Below are positions 21,564-32,639 of a stretch of 64,000 nucleotides of DNA, piece after piece. The stretch covers positions 171,362,133 through 171,426,132 of the forward strand of contig JBOZIK010000001.1 of the NCBI GenBank assembly GCA_051453625.1, in the 5' to 3' direction. Below the pieces are notes generated by a model. That model had not been told where the DNA came from. It worked only from the letters and a program-made list of their open reading frames with translations, and searched no databases. This DNA comes from Welwitschia mirabilis (Eukaryota; Gnetophyta; Gnetopsida; Welwitschiales). The first letter of the stretch is position 1, and each line of letters starts with the position of its first letter. A program made the position numbers and the translations under genes.

Positions 21564-22750
21564 ACATACACAATCTGATTTTTAAACCTTTAACAATAAA
21601 CTAAAAATTTTTTAAAGTAATCTTCAACCTTTCAAAGGTTGGTTTAAAAATTTAAACTTTTAACTAATTTCATCAAACTTTCAAAATCAAAATGATTCAC
21701 TTAGAAATTCTATAGATGAACTTCCAAAATTACAAGAAAAAACAAACTTCAACATCAAAAACTTAGTAAACATCATTTAAAAAACAATGTTAGCAAAATA
21801 AAAATTGTAAGGATCATTAGCAACATAGCCTCTACCAAATTCTAATAAAGTAAGAAAAGATTGTAAGGTTGTAACATGAAGTGGAAATAAAGCAAACCNN
21901 NNNNNNNNNNNNNNNNNNNNNNNNNNNNNNNNNNNNNNNNNNNNNNNNNNNNNNNNNNNNNNNNNNNNNNNNNNNNNNNNNNNNNNNNNNNNNNNNNNGA
22001 TTTTAAATGCAAAATCCACAACTAAAAAGCATGTTTTGCAAACATCTAACTTATATAAAGATAACTATTACATAACCAAGGATTGTCCACTACTTCCAAC
22101 CTATAAGAAAAGAATATATGAAGAAGTCTGTACTTTCAATTAAAAATTTTGAAACTTTCAAAACCAAACTAGTCACAACCGAGGATAAATACACAATCTA
22201 ATTTTCAAACGTTTGATAATAAATTCAAAAATATTCAAACCAATCTTCAACCTTTCAAAATTAATTTAAAAATTTAAACTTTTAATTAATTTTATCAAAC
22301 TTCCAATATTAAAATGATTTACTTAGAAATTCTATAGATGAACTTAGGAAATCATTTAAAAAACAAGCTCCAACATTAAAAACTTAGTAAATGTTCTCCA
22401 ATAAACCATGTTAGAACATCAAAGACTATAAGTATTCTTAGCAATGAAACCTCTACCAAATCTTAGTAAAGTAAAAAAATATTATAAGTTTGAAAATAAA
22501 GTAGACCCTCCTCCTTATAAAGCATCAACCACCTAAGACAACACTGGAGATGATGAGAAAGAAGATACATCAAAATATTAGAAAATCATAACTTCCCTTC
22601 TCATGAAAAAAGTAAAAAGAAAAATTCTTCTCAAGAAGTAGAAAATAAACCAGCTATTCCTTGCTTAATAAGCTTAATATTAATCTAACTTTTGATGGAC
22701 ATCTTAAAAAAATAACATAAAATGTGAGTATAAACCTAACATTCTAGAAA
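21564..22750 (+). pseudogene. Element E1 gag C-terminus (gypsy), duplicated around a gap
   Basis: This is the C-terminal half of an Athila-like gag, recognised by alignment to element G (52140-52500): a region around NQNDSLRESIKEM and NIKDLVNLLQQ. A zinc-knuckle remnant lies at about 22030-22100 (followed by PRIVHYFQPIRKEYMKK-like residues, matching CEICK...CPLL-TYKERMFEE in G). 21600-21898 and about 22200-22500 are two copies of the same stretch on either side of a 100-N gap, so one copy may be misplaced. The gag N-terminus and any 5' LTR are not in the window; element F lies there. Confidence 0.6.
21899..21998. other. Assembly gap (100 N) with duplicated flanks
   Basis: Sequence 21600-21898 recurs, diverged, at about 22200-22500. 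Confidence 0.8.
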
Positions 22751-23690
22751 CTTTTGCATGAAAACTTAAAATACTCTAAGTTATGGAAAGACTTAATAAG
22801 AAGAAAACAAAACCAAATTATTCTTAGCAAAGTCTTTTTAGCTCAAGTGTTTACAAACTTAATATTACAAAAATCTCCAAAATTTAAGTATGCAGGGGCA
22901 ACAATAGTTAGTGTTATATTAGAGGAAAATAAAATAATAAAAAGGGCTTTAATCAACATTAGAGTGCCATTAAATATTTGTAAAAGACTCAGTTTATAAG
23001 GTAGAATAGATCCTACTCAGATTATCTTGGAACTAGCAGACACATCAGTTAAGAAACCCTTAGGAGTTATAAAAGATCTAGTAATCCGAATTGAAGAGAT
23101 ATTATACTTGATAGATGTGGTTATAAGAAAGGTCAAACATAATAGAGATTATCCATTACTCCTAGGAAGACCATTTTGTATAAAAGCCCATTACATTAGT
23201 GATATAAGAATTGGAATAATGGAGTATCACTTAGAAAATAAAAATTTTACAATTAGAGTTTTTGATGTAGCTAAGAAAGACTCAGGTAATGAACGGGACG
23301 TAGAAAATGAAATTAAATCAATCTTATTGCTGCAACATTGTCTGCTTGAAGAAAGATAACTAAAGTTACATGAATCTACACTATATGATGAATCACTTGA
23401 GATAAAAAACTTAAAAGATTTTGATAAATTTAACTTAGAGAATTTAAAAAATAATTCTTTAGATCAAAATGAGGAAGACATAGAGCCCTTATTCTATAAA
23501 AAAGTCCAACTATTAAAAACAAATGAAAAGTCATGCTTTGAGAGAGGTCATCCACTATTGACATCTAGATAATAATCTAAGATAATGATCAAAATTAATG
23601 AATCTATAACAAAAACTAAAAATCTTAATTTAAATCTAAATCTAAAAAGTCTTCCTAGTGGACTAAAGTATATTTTTCTTTGTAACATCA
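22751..23690 (+). pseudogene. Element E1 protease (gypsy) and linker
   Basis: This is the aspartic protease that processes the polyprotein. The N-terminal linker reads LKYSKLWKDLIRRKQ. The active-site position, normally ALxDLGASVN, reads ALINIRVPLN, so the catalytic Asp is Asn and Gly is Arg. ELADTSVKKPLGVIKDLVIR and YPLLLGRPF follow, the latter an intact flap/C-terminal motif (23027-23359). The region to 23690 is the acidic linker to RT. It contains a decayed copy of the palindromic module at 23546-23577, at the same place as in element G. Stops are present. Confidence 0.75.
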
Positions 23691-24660
23691 AAACAAACCT
23701 TTAATAATTAATAAAAACTTCTTTCCTAAGTAAGAGTTAATCTTAATCTCTCTTTTGAATTCCAAAATTAATGCATTCACATGGTCTCATAAAGATTTAT
23801 TACTCATTTATTATTCTATAATTCAGCATAAAATCTATCTTGAGAAAAACTGAAAACTTGTTAGACAACCGTAGAGGAGATTAAATTAATGCTTAAACAA
23901 GTAGTTAAGAATGAAATTATTAAATTAATAAATGCTAGAATCATTTATGCTATATCAACTAGTAAATGGATTAGTACCTTAACTATAGTACTAAAAAAGG
24001 ATGGGAAATGAAGAGTATGTATAGATTTTAGAAAACTTGATGAATTCATGAAAAAGGATCACTGTCCCCTCACCTTTCTCGATCAGATACTTGATAAAAT
24101 TCAGGGACATGTTTTTTTACTACTTTTTAGACAAATATAGTGGTTATAACTAGGTTTGAATAGCTAGTAAAGACCAAGATAAAACTACTTTTACTTTGCT
24201 TTTTGGGACATTTTATTTCATCTTTTGGACTTTGTAACGCTCCTAGAACTTTTCAACATGCTATGATGGATTTTTTTATAAACATGTTAGAGGATTCGAT
24301 AAAAATATTTATGAATGAATTTTCAATCTTTAAAATAATCTTTGATCACATCCTATAAAGATTAGAAAAAGTCCTTCATAGATGTATAGAGTGTGACCTT
24401 CATTTAAGTTGAAAAAAAATTTATTTTTAGTTGATAATGGAATAGTTCTAGGCCATCACATTTCTAAAAGAGGAAGTAAGATGGATCCCGATAAACTAAG
24501 TATCATTAAAAACTTAACTCCTCTCATCAATGTTAAACAAATTTGGTCTTTTTTCAGACATTATGGTTTTTATTGCCACTTTATATAAGATTATGCTAAA
24601 TTCTATAAACCCTACACTCATTACTAGAAAAGGAAGTAAAATTTGAATGAAACAAATCTT
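23691..24660 (+). pseudogene. Element E1 reverse transcriptase (gypsy)
   Basis: RT motifs in broken frames: IKLINARIIYAIS and RVCIDFRKLDEFMKKDHCPL (about 23925-24070), then an active-site region reading FMNEFSIF near 24310 where Athila-type elements have FMDDFSVF, so both catalytic Asp are altered. HRCIECDLHLS, a GHHISKRG-like stretch and LLEKEVKFE complete the thumb and connection. It is inactive. The neighbouring domains and order protease-RT-RNase H-integrase mark it as gypsy. Confidence 0.8.
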
Positions 24661-25100
24661 GTCAACTTGCTTTCAATACACTTTTAAAAAAATTTCTTTT
24701 ACACTTATTGTAATAAGAACCAACTAGGATCTGGATTTTGAACTAATTGTGATGCCAGTAATATTACTGTAGGTGGAGTACTTGGATAGAAATATGAAAA
24801 TGATTTTAAAGTCTTATCTTATCATAACAAAACATTGTCCAAAGCTCAAACAAACTATACAACTATTGAGAGAGAAATATTAGCCACAATCTTTTAGCTT
24901 AATAATCTAAGATATTATCTTTTAGGCTTCCATATAAATGTCTACGTAGACCATATGATAATTAAATACTCAATGACTAAGAAATATTCTAGTGCTAGGT
25001 TGATTAGATGGATTCTCTTAATGTAAGAATTCAATCTTACCATCATAGATAAGGTAGGAAAAAACAATAACATAGCAAATCACTTATCACACATTTTTTC
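24661..25100 (+). pseudogene. Element E1 RNase H (gypsy), cut by element C
   Basis: CDASNITVGGVLG (first catalytic Asp), YENDFKVLSYHNKTLSKAQ, TIEREILATIF, NNLRYYLLGFHINVYVDH, and RLIRWILL then EFNLTIIDKVGKNNNIANHL: the RNase H of an Athila-like pol. The frame is lost where the LTR of element C begins at 25101. Integrase resumes at 43534. Confidence 0.8.
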
Positions 25101-26362
25101 TAAAGAATCTAAAACCCTAAAGGGGAGGAAGTGGGGTGGGGTGGTAGAGGGTTGAGGGATGAATAAGATTTAAAAAATAAATAAACTTAAAAGCTATAAT
25201 CACAAGTATTAAAAACTATAATATATTTGTGCATATGAAATGCAAAAAGAAAGACAACTAAAAGCATAAAATTATAATGAAGATAGATACACAATTTATA
25301 GTGATTTGAAAAACCTTCTACTCCATTCTCGATGATCATCTTCTACTCAAGACTAATCTAAATCTTTGTTAATCACTCTTTACGTATTCTAGATTCACTT
25401 ATAACCTTTTACAATTAGACTTTTCAGAGGCTTAGTCTGAACTTTTAGAGAGAATGCTATTCGATGACAATGGTGTGCCATAATGCATAGGTTCCACTAA
25501 ATTTGAAATATAATAATGATATTGCTACATTAGTTGAAATGATATCATAATCCATATACATATAGTGTAAACTAATTGAAGTACTAATGATTACAAAAGA
25601 TGTTTGTTCATCTTTGATCAGATAGAAGATATGCAAATAAGAAGTTTAAAAATTGTTCAATAATTTTAATGATTAACAAATATATAGGAGAAACATCTTA
25701 CAGTTTTATAGGTAAAATAAATTCTTCAATGGAAAAAAAGGGAAGCCAAATAACTAGAAAAATTCTATTTCCATTATTACCGTTTGACACCTCAAAATGT
25801 CTAGTCGACTCCATTGAGTACTATCACTAATGTCATTCACATCCATCATCTTCTAGTTGATCAAAGCTTCTTATATCTCCATATCTAGTCAACCCCTAAG
25901 GATCTGGTCGACCACATATCTAGTTGACTGCATTTTGGTTTAGTTGATCCCATGTGTAGAAAAGTGCAAAAAAACATTTATGTCTCAGGTCTGGTCAACC
26001 CCTTAGGTATCTGATTAATCCCTTGATCAGAAAAGATGTAAACATTTTACTCTATGTTTAGTCAACCCCTTAGGAATCTGGTTGATCCTCTTGATGGTTA
26101 AATGTGATAAATTTATTGCACAGGTCTAGTTAACCCCTTAATAATCTATGTTTAATACTTTTTAATATAATTTTGATCAACCACCTAGGAATCTGATTGA
26201 CTCCTTTGAGGATTTGAAACTTATCAAGGTTAGGTAAGGATTGTAACAAATGATTATAGCTTCTAACCTTCAAGGATTAATATTTTGTGCAAAGAATACA
26301 ACATGTTTTGCTAAAATAGAAAATGTTAGTTTAACATCAACTTGGCAAATTATAGCTCAACA
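25101..26362 (-). repeat. Element C 3' LTR (copia)
   Basis: It runs from TAAAGAATCTAAAACCC to TAGCTCAACA and pairs with 42225-43533. It starts TGTTGAGCTATAAT on the minus strand next to a polypurine tract. A GTCGAC-type ladder is very regular here: sites at 25993/26013, 26060/26080 and 26128, i.e. 20 bp within pairs and about 67 bp between pairs. Confidence 0.85.
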
Positions 26363-26386
26363 ATCTTCCCCTTTGACATTGATGGC
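26363..26386 (-). other. Element C polypurine tract
   Basis: On the minus strand, CCATCAATGTC then AAAGGGGAAGAT ends at the 3' LTR. Same cassette as in B and F. Confidence 0.75.
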
Positions 26387-26629
26387 AGACTATACCTAGT
26401 TAAAAATATTAATTAGAAAACTCCCCCTTAAATAATGTCCATTATATTTGAAAAAGATTACTGAGCATGTATATTAAATTAAGCATTCCTAAAGGGTTTC
26501 CAACAAGAGTAATAAATATAGATAATTTAAAGTATAATTTATGAGAAATGTAATATTAATTAATAGATGTGACAAAATAATGGTTCATAGTAAATGTATT
26601 ATGCATTAATAGACAAGACAAAATAGTAC

Positions 26630-26862
26630 NNNNNNNNNNNNNNNNNNNNNNNNNNNNNNNNNNNNNNNNNNNNNNNNNNNNNNNNNNNNNNNNNNNNNNN
26701 NNNNNNNNNNNNNNNNNNNNNNNNNNNNNNNNNNNNNNNNNNNNNNNNNNNNNNNNNNNNNNNNNNNNNNNNNNNNNNNNNNNNNNNNNNNNNNNNNNNN
26801 NNNNNNNNNNNNNNNNNNNNNNNNNNNNNNNNNNNNNNNNNNNNNNNNNNNNNNNNNNNNNN
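26630..26862. other. Assembly gap (233 N)
   Basis: This gap lies between the extra-ORF tail of element C and its polypurine-tract spacer. It hides the place where a second PPT-like site would be expected. Confidence 0.85.
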
Positions 26863-27006
26863 CTCTTCATCTTCCTCTTTATATTCTTCTTTAGAATCTA
26901 GGTCTTTTTCTTCCTATTCTTCAGCCACCTTTTAAGAAAAGCTACTGGCTTCCTTAGAAGTGTCCAGTACCTCATATCCTGCTATGATTGAAGCCTCTTT
27001 CATATG
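26863..27006 (-). pseudogene. Element C extra ORF, C-terminal piece
   Basis: Read leftwards: HMKEASIIAGYEVLDTSKEA, SSFS-KVAEE-EEKDLDSKE then an acidic tail. It matches HMKEDLIVIRYEIADTSEEA in element B. It is separated from its N-terminal piece (34734-35618) by the insertion of element D. Confidence 0.65.
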
Positions 27007-28090
27007 TGTTGTGCTATCAATTTACAGTTATTTGATGGGTTTTATGAAGTTATTTTGCAAGAGTTTTATATAGGTTTTAGTACAAATTTGATGATTTTGG
27101 AGTTACAAGAGGAAATCCTAGAAAAGTGAATTTATTATTTAAATTTGACACATTTAAGGTACTTTCTAGTAAACAAAGCTTTTTATGATAAAATAACTAA
27201 GTTTCTCCTCAAAAAAGACATTAAATAAGACTGTCGTCTCCTCAGTTATCCACACGACAGGTAGGACGACGACCGTAATGTGGACTGCTAAGTCATCACT
27301 TTTAGAGATATTTTATAATGTATTGTCATTCCCACTATCGTCCGGATGACAGATAGGATGACATTGATATGTAATTATCACTGACAGATTATCTCATCCG
27401 TTTTGTTCATTTCTGAACGCTTAATGAACATGTGTAAGCGCACCTTCTGTCTATCCATTTCTGTTGTATTTCTTATAAATAAGGCCCTCCTTCTACTATC
27501 CTTTCCATCATTGATGCACCAGAGATTCTCGTGAAAGGAGAGTAAAGGGTGGAAGATTCATCTTTGTGAGTTATGGAAAGATGAAAACTTGGTAGAGGGC
27601 TGAGTATTTTCTATTAAGACTCGACTGTTTTGTAACCCGGATGAACATTACTCTTTTAATATAAATCTTGATTTTCTTTATATGTTTATATTTCTTTGCA
27701 TTATAGATTTCTTATATCCCTTATAGTCTAATGTTGCCTTAGATCTAGTGACAATTTCTAGGATGATATAGATTATCAAGGGTAGCTCTTGTTAGGGCTG
27801 AAGAGAAAGTATGGATTAGAATCATTTGCATTTCATGTTAGATTAGATTGCATCTTGTACTTTGCATGTTAGTTTTATTTACTTGCTTTATTCTTAGTCA
27901 TTTTTGTTTTCCAAGATTTATGTTATAAAAGCAACCTAAGTATTCGTTATGGATAGATAGACTTCAATGAGATACGACATTTAGGTTACTCCCATTATTA
28001 TAGCATGTTGTATTATGCATGATATCTATTTTGATTACTAATGATAAAATCTGTTTGAATGTTAAAACATGCATAATACACACCACAACA
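27007..28090 (+). repeat. Element D 5' LTR (gypsy type)
   Basis: This is a 1084-bp LTR from TGTTGTGCTATC to CACCACAACA, pairing with 33678-34733 at roughly nine bases in ten by eye. It contains two palindromic modules (27231-27274, 27322-27366), a TATA box and the tRNA-Asp primer site just inside. It lies inside the extra ORF of element C. Confidence 0.85.
27474..27482 (+). promoter_or_regulatory. TATA box of element D 5' LTR
   Basis: TATAAATAA, followed about 30 bp on by CCTTTCCATCATTGATGCACC. The same arrangement is found in the 3' LTR (34145-34153), in LTR G (49270) and in LTR E (about 62349), which supports it as the LTR promoter. Confidence 0.55.
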
Positions 28091-28093
28091 AAT

Positions 28094-28111
28094 TGGCGCT
28101 GTTGTCAGGGA
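28094..28111 (+). other. Element D primer-binding site (tRNA-Asp)
   Basis: TGGCGCTGTTGTCAGGGA differs by two changes from TGGCGCCGTTGCCGGGGA, the complement of the tRNA-Asp 3' end, the usual primer of Athila-like gypsy elements. It is three bases inside the LTR. Confidence 0.85.
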
Positions 28112-28561
28112 AGTTTATTGAGGAGTACAAGGGTTTTCATTGTTCAGATAAGTATACCAGTTATTTATCTGTACAATGTTGTATTTTATTAGGAGCTTTA
28201 ATTTTTTGTGTGCTATTTTTTTAGTTTCAGTTCTCAATTTTTTCCATTTTTTTCAGTTTTTGGTTTTAAGTTTTACTTTTTTGTAGAAAAATAGTGTGCA
28301 ATTTTAGTTTTTCATTTTATTTATAGATTTTGATTTTTTGTAATAAATTAGTTTCTATCGTCTCCTGTGTCATCTAAATGATTGGAAGGACGATAGATGC
28401 TTTTTGTGTTTTTCCTATTTTCTATTTACATTTCAATTCTATTTCTATTTTTCTATTTTCTGTATACGTCATCTCATCTGTTATCTTCACGATAGACAAG
28501 ATGATGATCTGTTATTTTTTTAATCTGTTTTTTATTATTTTCTGTTTGCAGGTACTATGGT
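28112..28561 (+). other. Element D leader with two palindromic modules
   Basis: This is an untranslated, T-rich leader with palindromic modules at 28356-28396 and 28467-28510 (111 bp apart). It ends with a splice-acceptor-like TTTTCTGTTTGCAG at 28539-28552 followed shortly by ATGGTATGG. The small ORF at 28378 runs through it and is not supported. Confidence 0.5.
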
Positions 28562-28932
28562 ATGGGAAATCTAGAAAAAAGGCTTAAAAGGGTTGCTAAC
28601 AAAAGGAAGTATTTAAAGAAGAATAGGAACACAAAATCTAGGTGCATGCATTATCTTTTCAAGTTTATTTTTATGATATTAAAAAGCATCTACCTTCATC
28701 TTAAACTACAAAAATTATATTCCTCCAATTCTTTTCAAAAATGAATAGTGATAGATGTAAAAATAAACTTGAAGATGATAGTAAGAAAATAGTTGGAGAA
28801 CTTATTACTGAATTAAAAAGAAAAAAAGCTAAAAATAAAAGTAAGAAAATAGTTAGAGAGCTCTTAGTAGAAAAAGGAATATCAACACAAAGAGATGTTG
28901 AAATTAGGGATGGGGCCCATTTCTCTTTTTAA
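28562..28932 (+). pseudogene. Element D first ORF remnant, Lys-rich
   Basis: MGNLEKRLKRVANKRKYLKK at 28562 opens a basic reading that continues after a frame change as KIVGELITELKRKKAKNKSK and VRELLVEKGISTQRDVEIRD (28741-28932). It is highly charged, of low complexity, with no family recognised. By position it could be the start of a gag-like protein. It is not continuous with the acidic ORF at 29058. Confidence 0.35.
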
Positions 28933-29057
28933 CTACCTTATTATTACCCCTTTTCTTTTCAAAATCAATTTGAAACTAATGAAGAAAATCTTAGGGTTCA
29001 ACCTCATTCTCATCCAATCACTTTTATCCATCTCATCCATCCCCCATAAATGACAAC

Positions 29058-29767
29058 ATGACTACATCTTTCAATAATGAAGAAGAGGATGGCTATTTAG
29101 ATGATGATGATGAGGTTCTAGTATTAAATGAAGAAAGCATTTATGAGTATCTCTATGATGATGATGACATTTCCCCTTCTGATGAAAACAACAAATAAGA
29201 TGATGAGAATAGTGAAGAAGAAGAAGAGGAAGATGTCATTGAGATTTTGTATCATATTCCAAATTTTCACATATTTTATAAGGATGAAGGAGTTCCACCA
29301 ATATATAAAATTCAACTTTTAAAATTAATATCAATGAGCATGGAGAAAATAGAAGATGATCAACTCAACTTAGATGATGATTATAGTTTTGGGTTGATAT
29401 AGTTATTTAAAGAGGAAGAGGAATCAAGCATGAAAATTTTAGAAAATATTTCATCTAATAATGAGAGCCTTTCTAGTAATATTTTTGAGGAAACCATCAT
29501 TTTAGAAAAGAATAATAATCCTCAACAAGAAGAGAAAGAAGAAAATGAAATAAACAATCATAAAGAAGAGGGAGATATAATCAAAGAAAAAACTATTCAA
29601 AATCACATTCTTGTCCTTGAAAATAATAAACCACATCATCTTAAAGACTTAAGTTCAAAAATCTCCCAACCTCTTCCCTTGATAAATTCATATGCAAAAA
29701 GTACTATCTTTTCCTCATTTGCTAAGTCAACTTTACCATGTACTTCCATTGATCATTATTTTCCAAA
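29058..29767 (+). pseudogene. Element D acidic ORF, unknown function, runs into gap
   Basis: From ATG 29058 one frame runs for at least 236 codons to the gap, with only two in-frame stops (the ATG at 29430 is in the same frame). It is strikingly acidic: DGYLDDDDEVLVLNEES, YEYLYDDDDISPSDENN, ENSEEEEEEDVIEIL, then LEKNNNPQQEEKEENE and a Ser/Pro-richer end (KISQPLPLINSYAKSTIFSS). No CX2CX4HX4C knuckle, protease, RT, RNase H or integrase motif is present. I do not recognise it. The acidic composition and lack of pol suggest a protein specific to a non-autonomous element. Confidence 0.45.
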
Positions 29768-30553
29768 NNNNNNNNNNNNNNNNNNNNNNNNNNNNNNNNN
29801 NNNNNNNNNNNNNNNNNNNNNNNNNNNNNNNNNNNNNNNNNNNNNNNNNNNNNNNNNNNNNNNNNNNNNNNNNNNNNNNNNNNNNNNNNNNNNNNNNNNN
29901 NNNNNNNNNNNNNNNNNNNNNNNNNNNNNNNNNNNNNNNNNNNNNNNNNNNNNNNNNNNNNNNNNNNNNNNNNNNNNNNNNNNNNNNNNNNNNNNNNNNN
30001 NNNNNNNNNNNNNNNNNNNNNNNNNNNNNNNNNNNNNNNNNNNNNNNNNNNNNNNNNNNNNNNNNNNNNNNNNNNNNNNNNNNNNNNNNNNNNNNNNNNN
30101 NNNNNNNNNNNNNNNNNNNNNNNNNNNNNNNNNNNNNNNNNNNNNNNNNNNNNNNNNNNNNNNNNNNNNNNNNNNNNNNNNNNNNNNNNNNNNNNNNNNN
30201 NNNNNNNNNNNNNNNNNNNNNNNNNNNNNNNNNNNNNNNNNNNNNNNNNNNNNNNNNNNNNNNNNNNNNNNNNNNNNNNNNNNNNNNNNNNNNNNNNNNN
30301 NNNNNNNNNNNNNNNNNNNNNNNNNNNNNNNNNNNNNNNNNNNNNNNNNNNNNNNNNNNNNNNNNNNNNNNNNNNNNNNNNNNNNNNNNNNNNNNNNNNN
30401 NNNNNNNNNNNNNNNNNNNNNNNNNNNNNNNNNNNNNNNNNNNNNNNNNNNNNNNNNNNNNNNNNNNNNNNNNNNNNNNNNNNNNNNNNNNNNNNNNNNN
30501 NNNNNNNNNNNNNNNNNNNNNNNNNNNNNNNNNNNNNNNNNNNNNNNNNNNNN
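29768..30553. other. Assembly gap (786 N)
   Basis: Unknown sequence inside element D. ORFs spanning it are artefacts of reading N. Confidence 0.9.
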
Positions 30554-30747
30554 TATTTTTCTATGAGTTATATGAATTCTTCATCTCTTACTTTAATGCT
30601 TGTGGAAATAAATTATCATATGCTCATTTAAAAAAGCCTTGTCTTCCTAAAAATTCATGTTCTAAATCAAATAATAGGAGACATTTTAGAAATCCTTCAA
30701 AATTAATTTGGAAACTTTCTTTGAGTTCCTTTTCACATGCCTTTTAA
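30554..30747 (+). pseudogene. Element D ORF end, Cys/Lys-rich
   Basis: FYELYEFFISYFNACGNKLS, then YAHLKKPCLPKNSCSKSN, NRRHFRNPSKLIWKLSL and a stop at about 30747. It is open from the gap to the stop, and is basic with three Cys. It could be the C-terminus of the acidic ORF or of another protein. Not recognised. Confidence 0.35.
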
Positions 30748-31641
30748 AATGATGCCCATAAAACCAAAAATTTTCAGAAGAGATCATTTTTCAAATACAC
30801 TTATCATTATTCTCTCTCTTATCTCAATTCTAAAAAATGTGCTATCAAGTTATTATCTTTCTATTCTCTTTTCTTCCAATTGATTTTACTGAAAATAATT
30901 GCATGCCTTTCATGTTCTATTAATTGGTGAATATTTGGTTTGGACTACATTTTTTTTAAAAAGCCTGAAACCATGTCTCTTTTGCTTTCTTTCTTTTTAA
31001 TTGTATTTTTAGCTTTAGGATTTGAATAAAGTTTGCTTACTTTAATCATTTTCTTTTCAGCTTTCTATCTTTAGAGTCTCTGTATTTTCTATTCTCTATT
31101 TTTTATTTCTATTTGCAATGTTTATTTTCTATTTTTGTAAAAAAATAATATGTCATCTCTGATGTCGTCTCCATGACAAGGTGAAAGACAGTCAGTTTTT
31201 TTTCTCTTTTTCTATTTTCTGTTAATTTTTTGTGTTTTGTCTCTTTTTTTTGTGAGTCATCCTCTCTATCATCTGGATGATGAGTAGAACGACAATTTCT
31301 ATTATTGTGAGAAATAGATTTTTATAGCTTTGTTGAGATTTCTAACTTGACTACTTAAGAATTGCAGGAAATGAATGGGTAAAAATTGGAATTTCACAAG
31401 CAAATCATCTAAATTTTCTCTTAGCCTTTTTTCTTTGAAAGATTATTATGGCATTACTTAATCATCTTTCAAACTTAACTTATGTATTTATTTCCATGAA
31501 TAGTTTTTTTGACTTGGGCATTTCATTGATAAGATTGAATTCACCCAATCTTAGGACATTTACAAGTTTATGAACTTTAATTGAAGGAAGATGATTTATT
31601 GTTTTATGATTTTCTCAAATGATGAAAGGGTCTTAGATTGT
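30748..31641 (+). other. Element D 3' untranslated region, first part
   Basis: No gene. It holds palindromic modules at 31151-31192 and 31256-31295. From about 31400 it has clear homology to the region after pol in E2 (about 46915-47150) and G (about 57050-57230), which ties D to the same element group. Confidence 0.6.
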
Positions 31642-32639
31642 NNNNNNNNNNNNNNNNNNNNNNNNNNNNNNNNNNNNNNNNNNNNNNNNNNNNNNNNNNN
31701 NNNNNNNNNNNNNNNNNNNNNNNNNNNNNNNNNNNNNNNNNNNNNNNNNNNNNNNNNNNNNNNNNNNNNNNNNNNNNNNNNNNNNNNNNNNNNNNNNNNN
31801 NNNNNNNNNNNNNNNNNNNNNNNNNNNNNNNNNNNNNNNNNNNNNNNNNNNNNNNNNNNNNNNNNNNNNNNNNNNNNNNNNNNNNNNNNNNNNNNNNNNN
31901 NNNNNNNNNNNNNNNNNNNNNNNNNNNNNNNNNNNNNNNNNNNNNNNNNNNNNNNNNNNNNNNNNNNNNNNNNNNNNNNNNNNNNNNNNNNNNNNNNNNN
32001 NNNNNNNNNNNNNNNNNNNNNNNNNNNNNNNNNNNNNNNNNNNNNNNNNNNNNNNNNNNNNNNNNNNNNNNNNNNNNNNNNNNNNNNNNNNNNNNNNNNN
32101 NNNNNNNNNNNNNNNNNNNNNNNNNNNNNNNNNNNNNNNNNNNNNNNNNNNNNNNNNNNNNNNNNNNNNNNNNNNNNNNNNNNNNNNNNNNNNNNNNNNN
32201 NNNNNNNNNNNNNNNNNNNNNNNNNNNNNNNNNNNNNNNNNNNNNNNNNNNNNNNNNNNNNNNNNNNNNNNNNNNNNNNNNNNNNNNNNNNNNNNNNNNN
32301 NNNNNNNNNNNNNNNNNNNNNNNNNNNNNNNNNNNNNNNNNNNNNNNNNNNNNNNNNNNNNNNNNNNNNNNNNNNNNNNNNNNNNNNNNNNNNNNNNNNN
32401 NNNNNNNNNNNNNNNNNNNNNNNNNNNNNNNNNNNNNNNNNNNNNNNNNNNNNNNNNNNNNNNNNNNNNNNNNNNNNNNNNNNNNNNNNNNNNNNNNNNN
32501 NNNNNNNNNNNNNNNNNNNNNNNNNNNNNNNNNNNNNNNNNNNNNNNNNNNNNNNNNNNNNNNNNNNNNNNNNNNNNNNNNNNNNNNNNNNNNNNNNNNN
32601 NNNNNNNNNNNNNNNNNNNNNNNNNNNNNNNNNNNNNNN
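31642..32639. other. Assembly gap (998 N)
   Basis: Unknown sequence in the 3' region of element D. In E2 the homologous interval is only about 160 bp, so the gap size may be an estimate or D may hold extra sequence here. Confidence 0.85.

Noticed and set aside
22751-25100. Endogenous plant pararetrovirus (caulimovirid) pol
   Set aside because: Protease-RT-RNase H is followed by a clear integrase and bounded by LTR, primer site and polypurine tract; no movement protein is seen, so this is a gypsy retrotransposon.
25993-26140. Regularly spaced short repeats as a possible CRISPR array
   Set aside because: The genome is a plant's, the repeats are 10-12 bp palindromes with decayed copies, spacers are homologous to one another, and the array lies inside an LTR.
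28094-28111. tRNA-like sequence
   Set aside because: Only 18 bases complementary to the tRNA-Asp 3' end; it is a primer-binding site next to an LTR, with no cloverleaf.
29124-29322. Overlapping ORFs on both strands (Met/Lys-rich plus, Ile/Phe-rich minus)
   Set aside because: Both are alternate readings of the acidic-repeat codons (GATGATGAT, GAAGAAGAA) of the ORF starting at 29058.
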